A stretch of 64,000 nucleotides of DNA from positions 4,433,001 to 4,497,000 of the forward strand of contig NC_083386.1 of assembly GCF_031755915.1 (NCBI RefSeq), given 5' to 3'. A program made the translations under genes and the position numbers. Below, in pieces: positions 29,848 to 42,600 of the stretch. This stretch comes from Ziziphus jujuba (Eukaryota; Streptophyta; Magnoliopsida; Rosales; Rhamnaceae). Numbering within the stretch: the first letter of the stretch is position 1; every line of letters starts with the position of its first letter. The notes under the pieces are model-generated. The model saw only the letters and a program-made list of their open reading frames with translations. It searched no databases and had not been told where the DNA came from.

Positions 29848-29887
29848 GATTGGGCCTCTTTGTGGGGGAAAACACCCTTGTGGTCGC

Positions 29888-29895
29888 GCGGGAAA
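29888..29895 (-). promoter_or_regulatory. E2F-type site TTTCCCGC upstream of RBR
   Basis: GCGGGAAA on the plus strand, i.e. TTTCCCGC on the RBR strand, matches the E2F consensus TTTSSCGS exactly. It lies about 770 bases from the ATG, just beyond the CT-rich block and so likely in the proximal promoter. Confidence 0.55.
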
Positions 29896-29995
29896 ACCAA
29901 CATGCGTCGTCATGGCATGCCAATCATACCCAACATACATACATACATCGAAGACCAATGGGAAATAGACACGTCATGGGTGTTAGGTTGTTTTA

Positions 29996-30003
29996 CCGCC
30001 AAA
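29996..30003 (-). promoter_or_regulatory. Second E2F-type site TTTGGCGG upstream of RBR
   Basis: CCGCCAAA on the plus strand reads TTTGGCGG on the RBR strand and matches TTTSSCGS. Together with the site 108 bases away it suggests cell-cycle control of RBR by its own E2F partners. Confidence 0.55.
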
Positions 30004-30009
30004 ACTTTT

Positions 30010-33000
30010 TTTTCTACCTTTTGGAGATTCTCGGTGAGAGAGAATCGCGCGGTTTTTCACAACAAGTCGCCGTTACGGCTGGATTGAGATGTCGTCTTGG
30101 GAATGGGGGAAAATTAATAAAATAATGAATAAATGAATAAAAGTTGGCCCCACTGACCCCACACGATTGAGGACCCCACTGAATAAGTGTCGTCATTCCC
30201 CCTGCCACTTGTCGTTTTCTGACGCTTTTCGGCTTTTCTAGTGCGGACGTCTACATGAACCAAATGGTGCACCTTTTTTTTTTTTTTTTTTTTTTTTTTG
30301 AGGTGTTTGAATGTCAAAATTAATGGTTCGGTTAAAAGTATTGAATAAATGAGCATTAAAATGCTGTTGAATTTAATCAAATCAGTTCAATATCTTTGTT
30401 ATTTTGATATAAATCTTTAAAAAATAAAACAATGAATTTGAATTGCATATTTATTTTTTATTGCAATAAAAGTAAATATATTACACTTCTCTCATTATTT
30501 TTTAAGAAATAATACATGTATTGGGGGCAAGGGAATTTGAACTCTTTAACTCTTGTTAAAAAAAATTTAAAAAAAAAACCAAAAATAGCTTTGTCACGGA
30601 CAATCAATTTTTTTTTTATATTATTCTTTTGTACTAAACCTAAACTTACAAGATACTAAATAATTAAATATATCGTTTTTTTTTTTTTTTCAAGTTGTTC
30701 TATCTTTTTGTCTCTAGTTAACCACTCTATCCCTTCTCAAAATAAATAAAAAAAAAAGAAGGTAATCTCTCATCATTCACATAATATATTATGTGATATT
30801 TATAATTTCAATATTTCAAAACAAAATTATACATAATTAAATAAGTTTGGTGTAGATATAATTCGCAAGGCCAATTCAATAGCTAAATCACTATTTTATT
30901 AAACGATGGTTTTGAGTTTGAATTTCCACACTTTGTATATTAAAAGAAATTGCCATCTGTGTGACGAGGTGGACGATCATGAAACATTAGCAAAAGTCCA
31001 ACTTACCATATCTGACTTTGCCAATTTAACTTAATTGTGTAGTTAGGCTTTGATTCTTTGTGAAACACTTAACCTCATAAGGTTATTTACGCAATTCTGC
31101 AAATGGGATATTATGCTGATGTGAAATACCAATTAGCAAAAGTCTGTGATTCCATAATTGTCACAATTGACAATCTTCTTACAGTTTAGTTGACACTTTT
31201 AAAGTGTTGTAACATAAAAAATTTATTTGTTGACACACCACTTCCATAGCGACCGGCCATTGATATGGTAAAAGTGACACGTAGCGCAACTTCAAGTGCT
31301 TTAGCAAGTTTTGCCACCATAGGGTCTTTCCATTGTGAGGGGGGAAAAAAAAAAAACAAAAAAAAAGTGTATTTAGTTTTGCTTTATTGGGCATTGAGAT
31401 CAAATATGTAAATTATATATGGACCTTTTACTTCTTTATTGTCTATTTTTTAAAGTAAAAAGTAGCAACTTTATATAAATTTGTGGAAATTGGGAACCAA
31501 ATATTTGTAGTAAAGTGGCATATGATTATAAAAATCATCCTCAAATCAATCGACAAGTAATTTTCAACAACTTGATTACCCCCCCAAAAAAAAAAGGTAA
31601 TTTTTCAGCAACTTGTTTTGAAAATGATAGCATGGACACAAAGAGTATAGGGATTTTTTGGTATTTTCATAGCAATTATAGCAAATGGAAGAAAAAAAAA
31701 TATTATTTTTGTTATAAAATAAAGTAAAAGCAAAAGATATTAAGTTGTAAAGACCGGGAGAAATGGATAGAAAATCATAATATTTCATTAATTTATTCCA
31801 TCTATCATTATCTCTATTCATATAGATAAAATTTAGGATATATACCAATACAAACGATGATAGAGTTCTAATGGCATAAAACCTCTCAATGGTATAGATT
31901 GATTTTAGTATGTTTATATTTATCTACATATTTATCACAGTTTTTGAATTTTAAAAAATAATATTAGATTTAAGTACGTTTATATTTATCTACATATTTA
32001 TCACAGTTTTTGGCTTTCAAAAAATAATATTAGAGTGTGTACAAAGTCATAATGTTATGGCAAACAGAATTTCCTTTACCTCATCACTTGAAACCCTTGA
32101 TTGGCCACATATCAAGGGCTTAGGTGTGATCTGGAAGGCCCATTAGACCATTTCAACGGCCCACTAGAGTTCAACTAAAGGGTCAAAGATCAAAACCCTT
32201 GGTCAATGTAAACCGTCCTCTTAAGAAAAATTGGAATGATATTAGTAGTTAATAAAATATACTTAAAATTACATCTAATTCCAATGGTCATGAAAAGGTT
32301 TCAGACAATAAATAGACAATTGAAAGTAGGTTAGGGTTATTTGGACTTGGAAAACATAGTTCTGGTCAATTAGAGAAAAAAATAATGAAATTTAAAATCA
32401 ATATATATTTTTATGTTTTTTTTCTTTGTAAACAAACATATATTGTTATTTATTAAAATTTCTTCTAGAAATTTAGTTTTTATTTTAATTATTTCCTGTA
32501 GCAAAATTGAACAAGTCCTATACCATAATAGTCAAACAAGGGTATTTTTAATTTTTTTAAAAATGTTTTACCTTCATTTTAGACAACAAGTCTTTCTCTT
32601 CACCATATATGCACTGTTTCCAAATAATACATTTTCCAATGCAAGTATGAAATTGTGTATCTTTAGAAAACCCTTTTTTTGTTCCCTGTCAAGAAAATAA
32701 CAAACATTTTTTGGGGGGTCTTTTTAGATACCTTTAAGCTTCTTTATGTGCACAATTTTTTGAACATCATATTCCCTATCTTTAGAACCTTTGTTTTTTC
32801 ATAAAATGTTCAAAAGTAAATTAACTCTAATTAAAAACCCATAAAACAGACGTGAAGGAGAAAATATATTTTGGAATAAGTTGGATAAATGAAAACAACA
32901 ACAAAGATAAATAAATCCTTTACCTTTTAATAATTTACAAATACTAGACCTTACAGAATTGCATATTTGCACACCAAGGACCTTCAACACGATAATCTAC

Positions 33001-33460
33001 CGTATGCCTCCAGATGGACGGTTTGCTTGGTGCTGTCATCTCCAAATTTAGCCAATGCACGCCACGTCAACATTCGTTAACTTTTTAGTACCCATCTCAC
33101 CCTCAATTATTCGCCAGAATACCCGTTTTACCCTTATTGAAAGGAGAATAATTTTTGAAGCGGAAGAAACGGGTTGGATAGAACACCTTCACACGTGTAC
33201 AAGCAGCCAACCCACTGACCCACTGAGCCAAAATCCAGCCCAAACGAAGAAAACCGGAAGAAAAGGAAAAGAAATAAAAAAATCAAAAAAATCCCTCACA
33301 ATCACAAGCTGCTCTGTTTTTATTTTTTATTTTTTCTTTCTTCTACTTCACCTTTTTCTCTCTCCAAAGCCCTCCAAAATTTTTTTCCCTTTCTCTCTCT
33401 AGATTTCTTTTTTCTCTGAAAAACCTGAAATTTTCTACCATTCTATTTTTTTTTTTCAAA
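30010..33460. other. Divergent spacer between RBR and KEG
   Basis: About 3.4 kb, AT-rich, no coding frame supported. Contains a 26-base T run at 30274-30299, a possible SINE-like remnant near 30870-30925, a 66-base tandem duplication at 31901-32034, an 8-base inverted repeat CCCTTGAT/ATCAAGGG near 32094-32121, and CT-rich sequence leading into KEG. Confidence 0.55.
31901..32034. repeat. Tandem duplication, 66-base unit
   Basis: Two adjacent copies containing tatatttatctacatattta and CACAGTTTTTG, starting at 31901 and 31967, differ at only a few positions. Confidence 0.9.
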
Positions 33461-33673
33461 CACTTTGGTTTTTCTTTCTTTTCAATTCATTGATGGATCT
33501 ACCATTTCCATCCCATTTCTTTCCAATTTCTTCTCCACCAGATCTTCTCAGCTAGCTCTTTATAAAAGCCGAAGCTCTAAATTTTTATTTTATTATATAT
33601 ATATATTGGGTTCTTATTCTCCGTTTGGATTTTGGATTTGTTCCGAAGAGAAAGCGAAACACAAAAAGAGAGT
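33461..33673 (+). promoter_or_regulatory. KEG proximal promoter/leader
   Basis: TATAAAAG at 33561-33568 precedes the KEG ATG by about 105 bases, following CT-rich sequence from about 33340. Either this is the TATA box with a short leader, or it is part of a longer CT-rich leader; the sequence alone does not decide. Confidence 0.3.
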
Positions 33674-36600
33674 ATGAAAGTGCCGTGTTGTTCGGTGTGC
33701 CAAACGCGGTACAACGAGGAAGAAAGAGTGCCGCTTTTGCTTCAGTGCGGGCATGGCTTCTGCAGAGAGTGTCTATCCCGAATGTTCTCGGCGAGTTCGG
33801 ATACCACGCTTGCTTGCCCCAGGTGTCGCCATGTGTCCGTAGTCGGGAACTCCGTCCAGGCTTTGCGGAAGAACTACGCCGTTTTGGCTCTCATACACTC
33901 CAACTCCAACGCCCGCGGTTCCGGCGGCTCGGCGGCCAACAATTTCGACTGCGATTACACCGACGATGACGACGATGGGGATGATGATGACGATGAGGAT
34001 GATAACGATGACGACGACGATGCGGGGGACAATGAAGCTGATTCGCGCCGCCGGTGTAGCCGGCCCTCACGGACGTCGAGCTCCGGCGGCTGTGGGCCGG
34101 TGATTGAGGTTGGAGTGCACCAGGAGGTGAGATTGGTGAGGAAGATAGGAGGGGAGGGAAGGCAGGCTGGGTCAGAGATGTGGGCGGCTGTGATCGGGGG
34201 AAGCGGGTCGGGTCGGTGCAGGCACCGGGTTGCGGTGAAGAAGGTGACGGTGGCGGAGGAGAGCAGTGTGGATTCGGTGCTTGGGCAGTTGGAGAATTTG
34301 CGTCGTGCTTCGATGTGGTGTAGAAATGTGTGTACTTTTCATGGGGTTACGAAAATGGAAGGTTCTCTGGGTCTTGTAATGGATAGGTGTTATGGGTCGG
34401 TTCAATCTGAAATGCAACGTAATGAAGGCAGGCTTACTTTGGAGCAAATCCTAAGGTTTTTTTCTTTATTTTATTTCTTTATAATGTATATCATTGGTGC
34501 TGAGTAAAGATTCCTGAAAATGAGTTCTGATAAATTGTTGGCAAACTGCTTTCTTCTATTTATTCATTATTATTATTATTATTTTTCTTATCCCTTCTTA
34601 TGTTAGAAATTTACAATTTTGATATATAGTCAGCAAGTGGTGTGATGGATGCCTTTCCCTGCAAATAGCAATTATATTGTCTGTCATTTTATCTCTAAAC
34701 ATTTTCAATGTGATCCAATCCCTATGGCAGCCAGCCTTTTTATTATTCTCAATAGGTTGGTAAATATGATGACATGAACCAGGAGATGATTTGCTGCTTC
34801 ACCCAAGTTTGATGGTCTCCATTTGTCCTCTTTTAGGAAATACGATTAACCCTTCATACTTTGTTATTATTAACTCTTCTATTTATTGTCCTCCCATTAG
34901 TCGAAGCTACAATGTGGGAATGAAAAACGTATGGGAATTTGGAATGGGCACTAGGGCTGATGTCGGAAGTGAGAAATTTCTTTCTTATTTGCTTGTATGG
35001 ATATTTATGGGAAATACAAGAATTGTAAGGGAGAACATTTTCTGTCAAATCGAGGTAGATATGATGCCTTTTGGCATGAAAAAGAAAAAATCATCCATGT
35101 TCCAAATACTTATTTTAATGACCTTCCTTCCTCTTTCTTTAAACCCATCAATATTCATATAATACTGTTTACTGACAGGATCTCTCCTTTCATTAGATAT
35201 ATCATACAGTGAAGCTTCCCTTAATATGATATTTTGATATATCAGTATGAAACTTAATGATCTTAGGAAGGAAGGTAAAGAATTGATGGTGGATATTGTA
35301 ATGGGGAGAGATGTATTAATATGTGATCTTGAATTTTAAGCGTCTGTGGAGTTTCAATCATATTGCAGAATCTTAATCTAATTCTTTAAACCCACCAATA
35401 TTCATATAATACTATTTACTGACAGGATCTCCCCATTCATTATATATATATAGCTTCCCTTAATATCATATTTTAATATAGCAGTATGAAACTTAATGAT
35501 TTTAGGAAGGAAGGTAAAGAATTGATAGTGGATATTGAAATGGGGAGAGATGTATTAATATGTGATCTTGAATTTTAAGTGTCTGTGGAATCTCAATTGT
35601 ATTACCGACGTGCTGATTTAGTATAAAAGTTATTGTTGGTTGACAATTAGGAATGCCCAAAATAATTTTGATATTTATGTTAGTTATGTATTTTCTAATA
35701 TATTTTATCAATAGTTTTAGAAAAAGATGAAAAGCTAACTGGAGCAAGATTTTGAGCTTATTATTATTATTATTATATGTTAATTTCTTTTAATACTTTT
35801 TTATAGGTAACGAAACTTTCGTCTCAAAAAATGCATTAACATATATGATCGTTTTATGCTCCTTTTTCCTTCTATGGCCATTTTCTCCATTGGTGCTGCA
35901 TTTTTTCTATGAAAATATATTTTTTAGTTTAATTTGGTGAACAATGAAAAGTTTTCCTCTGTTTTTGTTGGTGAAGACTGGGAAAGATTTAACTAAAGAA
36001 ATATGCTCTAATAAAAGGACTTTTGAATTCTTTGGGAACATCCTCAGCCTTCATGAGATCATTGATGGAACAGTCCTGGTTCTTTCGAACGAAATTTTCA
36101 TTTTTGTTGGAGAGCTTCTGATTGAAATTGGATTCTTTTAATATGAACTGAAGCTTGCTTTTAATTCCATACGAAAAGGAAAGAGGAAGAAATATGAATA
36201 TTAAACTTGATTGTAAAAGCCATCTTGAATTTAATTCATTGTTAAAGTCAGGCCTTTATGTATGAACTATTTGGAGAAAGAAACCACAATATTTTTTTCC
36301 ATGCGAGTGTGAAATGCAAATAAATATTACTATTCTATAGTAGCTAAATTGATTCTTATATGTTTGGCAATTTGCTACTTCGATTAGCAAGAGTTGGAAA
36401 ATTTTTATCGTAGAATAGATGGCAAAATTATGTTTATAAGTATGCTATAATTGAATATTATGTATGTTTAATTCTTTTAGGTAAGTACTAAAACCATTTT
36501 GATTTCATACCAAAACTAAGTCACCCATTTTGAAGTGTATTCTGTGATTTATATTGGTAACAATTAGGTGGCATATATTCTTGTCCTGACATATTGAACG

Positions 36601-39600
36601 CGTGACAATTGTAGATATGGGGCTGACATAGCACGAGGGGTAGCTGAACTTCACGCAGCTGGTATTGTTTGTATGAATCTGAAACCATCCAATCTTCTTT
36701 TGGACACAAGTGGCCGTGCAGTGGTTTCTGATTATGGGCTTGCTGCAATTCTGAAGAAACCTTCCTGCCGGAAAGCTCGATCAGAGTGTGATAGCTCAAG
36801 GATCCATTCATGTATGGAGTGTACAATGCTCAGTCCTCACTATGCAGCTCCAGAAGCCTGGGAGCCAGTAAAGAAGTCATTAAATATTTTCTGGGATGAT
36901 GTAAATATTTCTTCAGAGTCGGATGCCTGGAGTTTTGGTTGTACCTTGGTGGAGATGTGCACTGGTTCCATCCCGTACGTAAAACAGCATAGGCTCTATT
37001 TGAAAGTTTATTGCTACCTTTGCACTTATGTTTTAGTTTCTAAGTTGACTTTCTTTATGCAGGTGGGCTGGTTTAAGTGCAGAGGAAATCTATCGAGCTG
37101 TTGTCAAGGCTCGAAGATTGCCTCCGCAGTATGCTAGTGTAGTAGGGGTTGGGATTCCTAGGGAATTGTGGAAAATGATTGGTGACTGTCTGCAGTTCAA
37201 GGCATCAAGACGACCAACTTTTAATGCGATGTTAGCAATTTTCCTCCGTCATTTGCAAGAGATACCACGCAGTCCTCCTGCAAGCCCTGACAAGTAAGAT
37301 TTTATCTTATTTTGTTGCCATTTCTTTTTGTGTCTTTTGTTTGATGGTAGGTTTTGTTCAATGCATTGGCACGCATTTCTGAAAGACTTAGGATGGCTAG
37401 CATGCAATATTTCCAACTTCTGATTATCTTACAAAAAGTTTACATTTCTTGTGTGCATATACAGTGAAGTTGCTAAAATCTCTGGATCAAATGTGACAGA
37501 ACCATCTCCTATATCTGATTCAGAAGTTTGTCAGGACAACACTATCCTTTTACATAGACTTGTGTCTGAAGGGGATGTGAATGGTGTTAGGTTAGTGTGC
37601 ATAACATGGAACTACTTGAGCTTGTTTATCTGAGAACATTATGGTTTTTTTATCTTAATCTCTTTATGCCTTATTTCTTATTCAGAGATCTGCTGGCAAA
37701 GATTGCATCAGGAAATGGTAACAATGCAATATCTTCATTATTAGAGGCTCAAAATCTAGATGGTCAAACTGCTCTCCACTTGGCTTGTAGACGTGGTAGT
37801 GCAGATCTTGTAGAAGCTATTTTGGTGTATAGAGAGGCAAATGTGGATGTGTTGGACAAGGATGGGGATCCTCCACTTGTTTTTGCATTAGCAGCGGGAT
37901 CACCAGAATGTGTTTCTGCTCTCATTAAAAGAGGTGCTAACGTGAGATCTAGGTTGAGGGAAGGCTTTGGCCCATCTGTTGCCCATGTTTGTGCTTACCA
38001 TGGACAACCTGATTGCATGCATGTGGGTTTTAATTAATACAATTAAAGATTGTTTTCTTTTTACTTTTTCTTGTTTTTGGAAAGTCTTGCCCTGACTACT
38101 TATATTCTAAACTTTTAACAGGCCTTACTATTGGCTGGAGCTGATCCTAATGCAGTAGATGATGAAGGTGAATCTGTACTTCACAGAGCTGTTGCCAAAA
38201 AATATACTGATTGTGCTCTTGTCATATTGGAGAATGGAGGATGTAAATCCATGGCTGTCATTAATCCGAAAAATTTGACGTAAGTACTAAACTCATATTA
38301 TGTCGTTTTTCACTGATATTAATAAAGTGATATTATAGCAATCAGATGGTCAACTTTATTTATGATTCATGATGCATTACACATGTTTGTTTGACACTCC
38401 ACCCTCTACGCTTGTGACATATTTTATAATTATTCAGGTTAAGAAGGATAAGTAGTGTCTTCGTGCTATTTGCTAGTGCCTTTTTTGTTACCTACTGCCA
38501 TCAGAGGGTACCAAATTGTAGCCTCTCCATGGATGTCAAGTTTGACATGCAAACTTCAGGCATCTTGACTATACCACTTATTTTTTGCATGATATTTATG
38601 CAGGTGGTGACTTGATATCATATTTATAAAACTCTTTCCATGACTTGGTATTCATTTTAGCATATCCGTCAATTGTGGTTTGAGCCAAATCATCATTTGC
38701 TATTTCTGGAGCTTGTGATTTCCGATTACATGTTTAACGGAGTTGACATGTTTGTAATTTAAAACATAATATTACATTTTTAGTCATGCATATATATATA
38801 TATATATTTCATAGGTTCTACTTCCTTAGTACAGAAATGTCTGCTTTTACATTTATAAATATTTGCAGTGGTTCTAGTGGGAGCTGCTACTGAATTCTGC
38901 CGTAGTGTGCATGCTACCTTTGCCTCTTGGCATCTCAGATTATGCCATTAACCTGGTAATTGTCATTGTTTGATTAAATTTTTATGTTTTTCCAGGCCAT
39001 TGCACTTGTGTGTGGCAACATGGAATGTGGCCGTTGTCAAAAGGTGGGTGGAAGTTGCTAGCCCAGAAGAAATTGCTGATGCAATTGATATACCCAGCCC
39101 AGTTGGTACTGCATTGTGCATGGCTGCTGCTGTAAAGAAAGATCATGAAATTGGTAATACTATTTACAGTTTAGTTTGGAGTCACTTTGCATAAAAGTCT
39201 TGATTTTGGGGTATTTGTTGATGCGAACTGTTGTCAATTATCATTGGTTAACAGCTTTTAACAGAGTGATGGCTACTCAAGAGGCCATAGTATGTATGGA
39301 GATGTATATGTCTTTTCCGTTCTTTTCTGGTTTAATCTGTTTGATTTATTTTAACTTTCATCAATGAAATGGCTTGAGTAGCTTTTTGAAGAGAAATTTC
39401 ATGGCAATCTGATGTTTGAAGGTTAAACTTCAGTGAACTTGCTGGCTTTGCTTTTGAATTAAATCTAGAGTTTTGTGTATTATGTTATCGACTATCTGTT
39501 TTTCCATAAAGATAATCCAATTTCCAGGAACATATTACTTACTACCTATTTTTTCATTCTATTTTCTGTTGTTTGGTTATGCTATGTCCTTGATTTTTAG

Positions 39601-42600
39601 CAAGATACCATCAAACTTAAGTTTGTTGCTTATTGATATTTATTTTCCTTTTTACCCATTATCTGCACTCTCTATTTATTCTTCTGTTTACTCCATTGTC
39701 AAACTGTTTAATTTGTCTTTGACTCTTCTTGTAGAGGGGAGAGAAATGGTGCAAATACTGCTTTCTGCTGGAGCAGACCAAACTGCTCAAGATGCCCAGC
39801 ATGGGCGTACAGCTTTGCATACAGCTGCAATGGCTAATGATGTTGAGCTGGTGAAGGTATGTAAGATCCTTCTGTTGTAAATGACTTGTACTTAGCTATT
39901 GGCAACGAAGCTTTATGTGCATTATGCTTCTGTCATCACTTATCAACTTGGACATTTCATTTGGGCATTTTTATGTTTTAGATTAAATATCATATTTTTT
40001 ATTATTGTTTGAATAGATTATTCTAGATGCTGGAGTTGATGTGAACATCCGGAATGTACACAATACAATTCCTCTTCATGTAGCACTGGCCAGAGGGGCA
40101 AAATCATGTGTTGGATTGCTCCTATCTTCTGGAGCAGATTGTAATTTGCAGGTTTTTCTTCAATCCTTCAAATACTTTATTGCATCATACATATGCTATT
40201 AGGAAGTTATTGTTGAAAGATACATTATAACAATACTTAGCTGTCTTTGTGGTTGACACCACGTTAATTTATTATTTGTACTTGTTAAATCAATTTCCAC
40301 CTTTTTTTCCCCTTCCATCTGGCTCTGACACAATGATAAAATTAATTTAGCAATCCATGTTCAGTATAATTTAATTTAGGTCAATACTGATATTGGTTTA
40401 TCTAATAAAACTGCCCTTGATGAAAGTAATGTGAAAGTAATGACAGAATCATGGAAATGGTGACAAGTTGATGAATGTTAAATTTTGTTTCCTTGATTCT
40501 TAGAAATCATAGATCCATAAAACGAAGGGATTTTTAGTTTTAGACCAATTATCCCCATGACCACTTTGTAAATGATCATTGCCTAGATGTTGGCTTGGGA
40601 GATTTGTGCAGTTTTGGATGAATGCATTTATATATTAAAGTGCATTTATTAATTGCCATCAAATTCTGGATTAGTTGTTGATTGCTTATGAAGCTGTGGG
40701 GAAATGGAGAAGGAATGAAGAAAGTTTAGTATTAAAAGTTAATTTTGAAAGGCATATATGGTCATCTTGATGGGGAATTGGGGATCTTTTGATTTTACCG
40801 ATTTGCAAGTGTGAGATATTGTCTATCCATAATCAGCTTGCACAATATCTATTGCTCTTATTGCCAGGATGATGAAGGCGACAATGCTTTCCATATAGCG
40901 GCGGAAGCAGCAAAAATGATTCGTGAAAATCTTGAATGGCTCATTATAATGCTTCGGAATCCAGATGCTGCCATTGAAGTCAGAAATCACAGGCAAGTGT
41001 CAAATAGAGGAATCGCTATTTCTTGTTGCTTGGCCTATTTAGCAAGCGATTCTCACATTTCAAGTCTATTTAGCATTATGTCTTAACTTTTTAAGTTGAT
41101 TGCAATCAAGTGAAGAGACAAGATACTGTGTCCCCTCTGATCAATTTCAGATTGATGAATATATGCTTGGTTACAGTGGCAAGACTTTACGTGACTTTTT
41201 GGAGGCCCTTCCCCGTGAATGGATTTCTGAGGATCTGATGGAGGCACTTGTAAATAGGGGAGTTCATCTGTCTCCTACAATGTGAGAAGACATGATATGG
41301 TTTTGCTGATTAGTTTGCCTGTCTTAATAATTCAGACTTTGTTATCTAATACTTCTGTTCTTTATGATCTAGATTTGAAGTGGGTGACTGGGTTAAATTT
41401 AAAAGAAGTACCACAACTCCCACATATGGCTGGCAAGGTGCAAAACATAAAAGTGTTGGTTTTGTACAAAATGTGCCAGACAAGGACAATCTCATTGTTT
41501 CATTTTGTTCTGGGGAGGCTCGTGTTTTGGCTAATGAAGTTGTAAAAGTCATTCCGCTGGACAGGGGACAGCATGTTCAGCTCAAGCCAGAAGTAAAAGA
41601 GCCCAGGTTTGGTTTGGACATTTTCCATTTATTGTTATTAAACTGATATGAATTCAAGTAGTTTCCTAAGTTATCCTTTCAGCTTCTTTCTGCCTTTTTC
41701 TTTGTTCTAGTTTTGGTCCAAAAATGAAGATACAAGAAATTAAGTGAAGGTTTGAGAGGGTTTCCTAGGAAGGCTTTGTTAGAGTATTTATAAATAAAAA
41801 TACAAGATGATGAATTAAGCAATGTTGATCTCAGACATAAATAGAGCAAATGAATGACTGTGGACTTTCCAAGCCTTGGACCTAAACTTTGAGTTTTAGA
41901 AAGATGCATTTTGGATGTGCTACAAGTGATTGTAATCAACATAATGTCATCCACGTGTCATTGACCATTTTTTATCGCCTTGAGCATTCTTTTGGCGATT
42001 TCTTTGTTCACCATACAAAAAAGAAAAGAACCTTGACTTTTCCTTGTTCATGCTTAGTTCTTTTTTAAGTCATCTGCATTTTTTTTTTTTTTTTTAACTG
42101 AAGTAGCATTGAAGTTGCTGAATGACCTCTTCTGTTATCAGGTTTGGTTGGCGTGGCCAGTCACGTGACAGTATTGGAACTGTTCTATGTGTTGATGATG
42201 ATGGTATCTTACGTGTTGGGTTTCCTGGAGCATCAAGAGGATGGAAAGCTGATCCTGCAGAGATGGAAAGAGTTGAAGAATTCAAGGTTGGGGACTGGGT
42301 TCGTATTCGTCCTACTCTGACAGCAGCAAAACATGGATTGGGATCTGTGACTCCAGGGAGCATTGGTATCGTGTATTGTATCAGACCGGATAGCAGTCTA
42401 CTGTTGGAGTTGAGTTATCTTCCAAGTCCATGGCATTGTGAACCTGAGGAGGTTGAGCCTGTAACTCCTTTCAGGGTATGGGGTTTATACTGTCATTTAT
42501 GTTATGGTGATAGTAAATAATTCTATAATTATGTTTTTCCTCTGTTTCATTTGTATGCTAATATGCTGTTGGCTTTATAGATTGGTGACTGTGTATGTGT

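Noticed and set aside
32094..32121. CCCTTGAT/ATCAAGGG inverted repeat as a transposon terminus
   Set aside because: Only 8 bases with an 11-base loop, no flanking duplication or element body.
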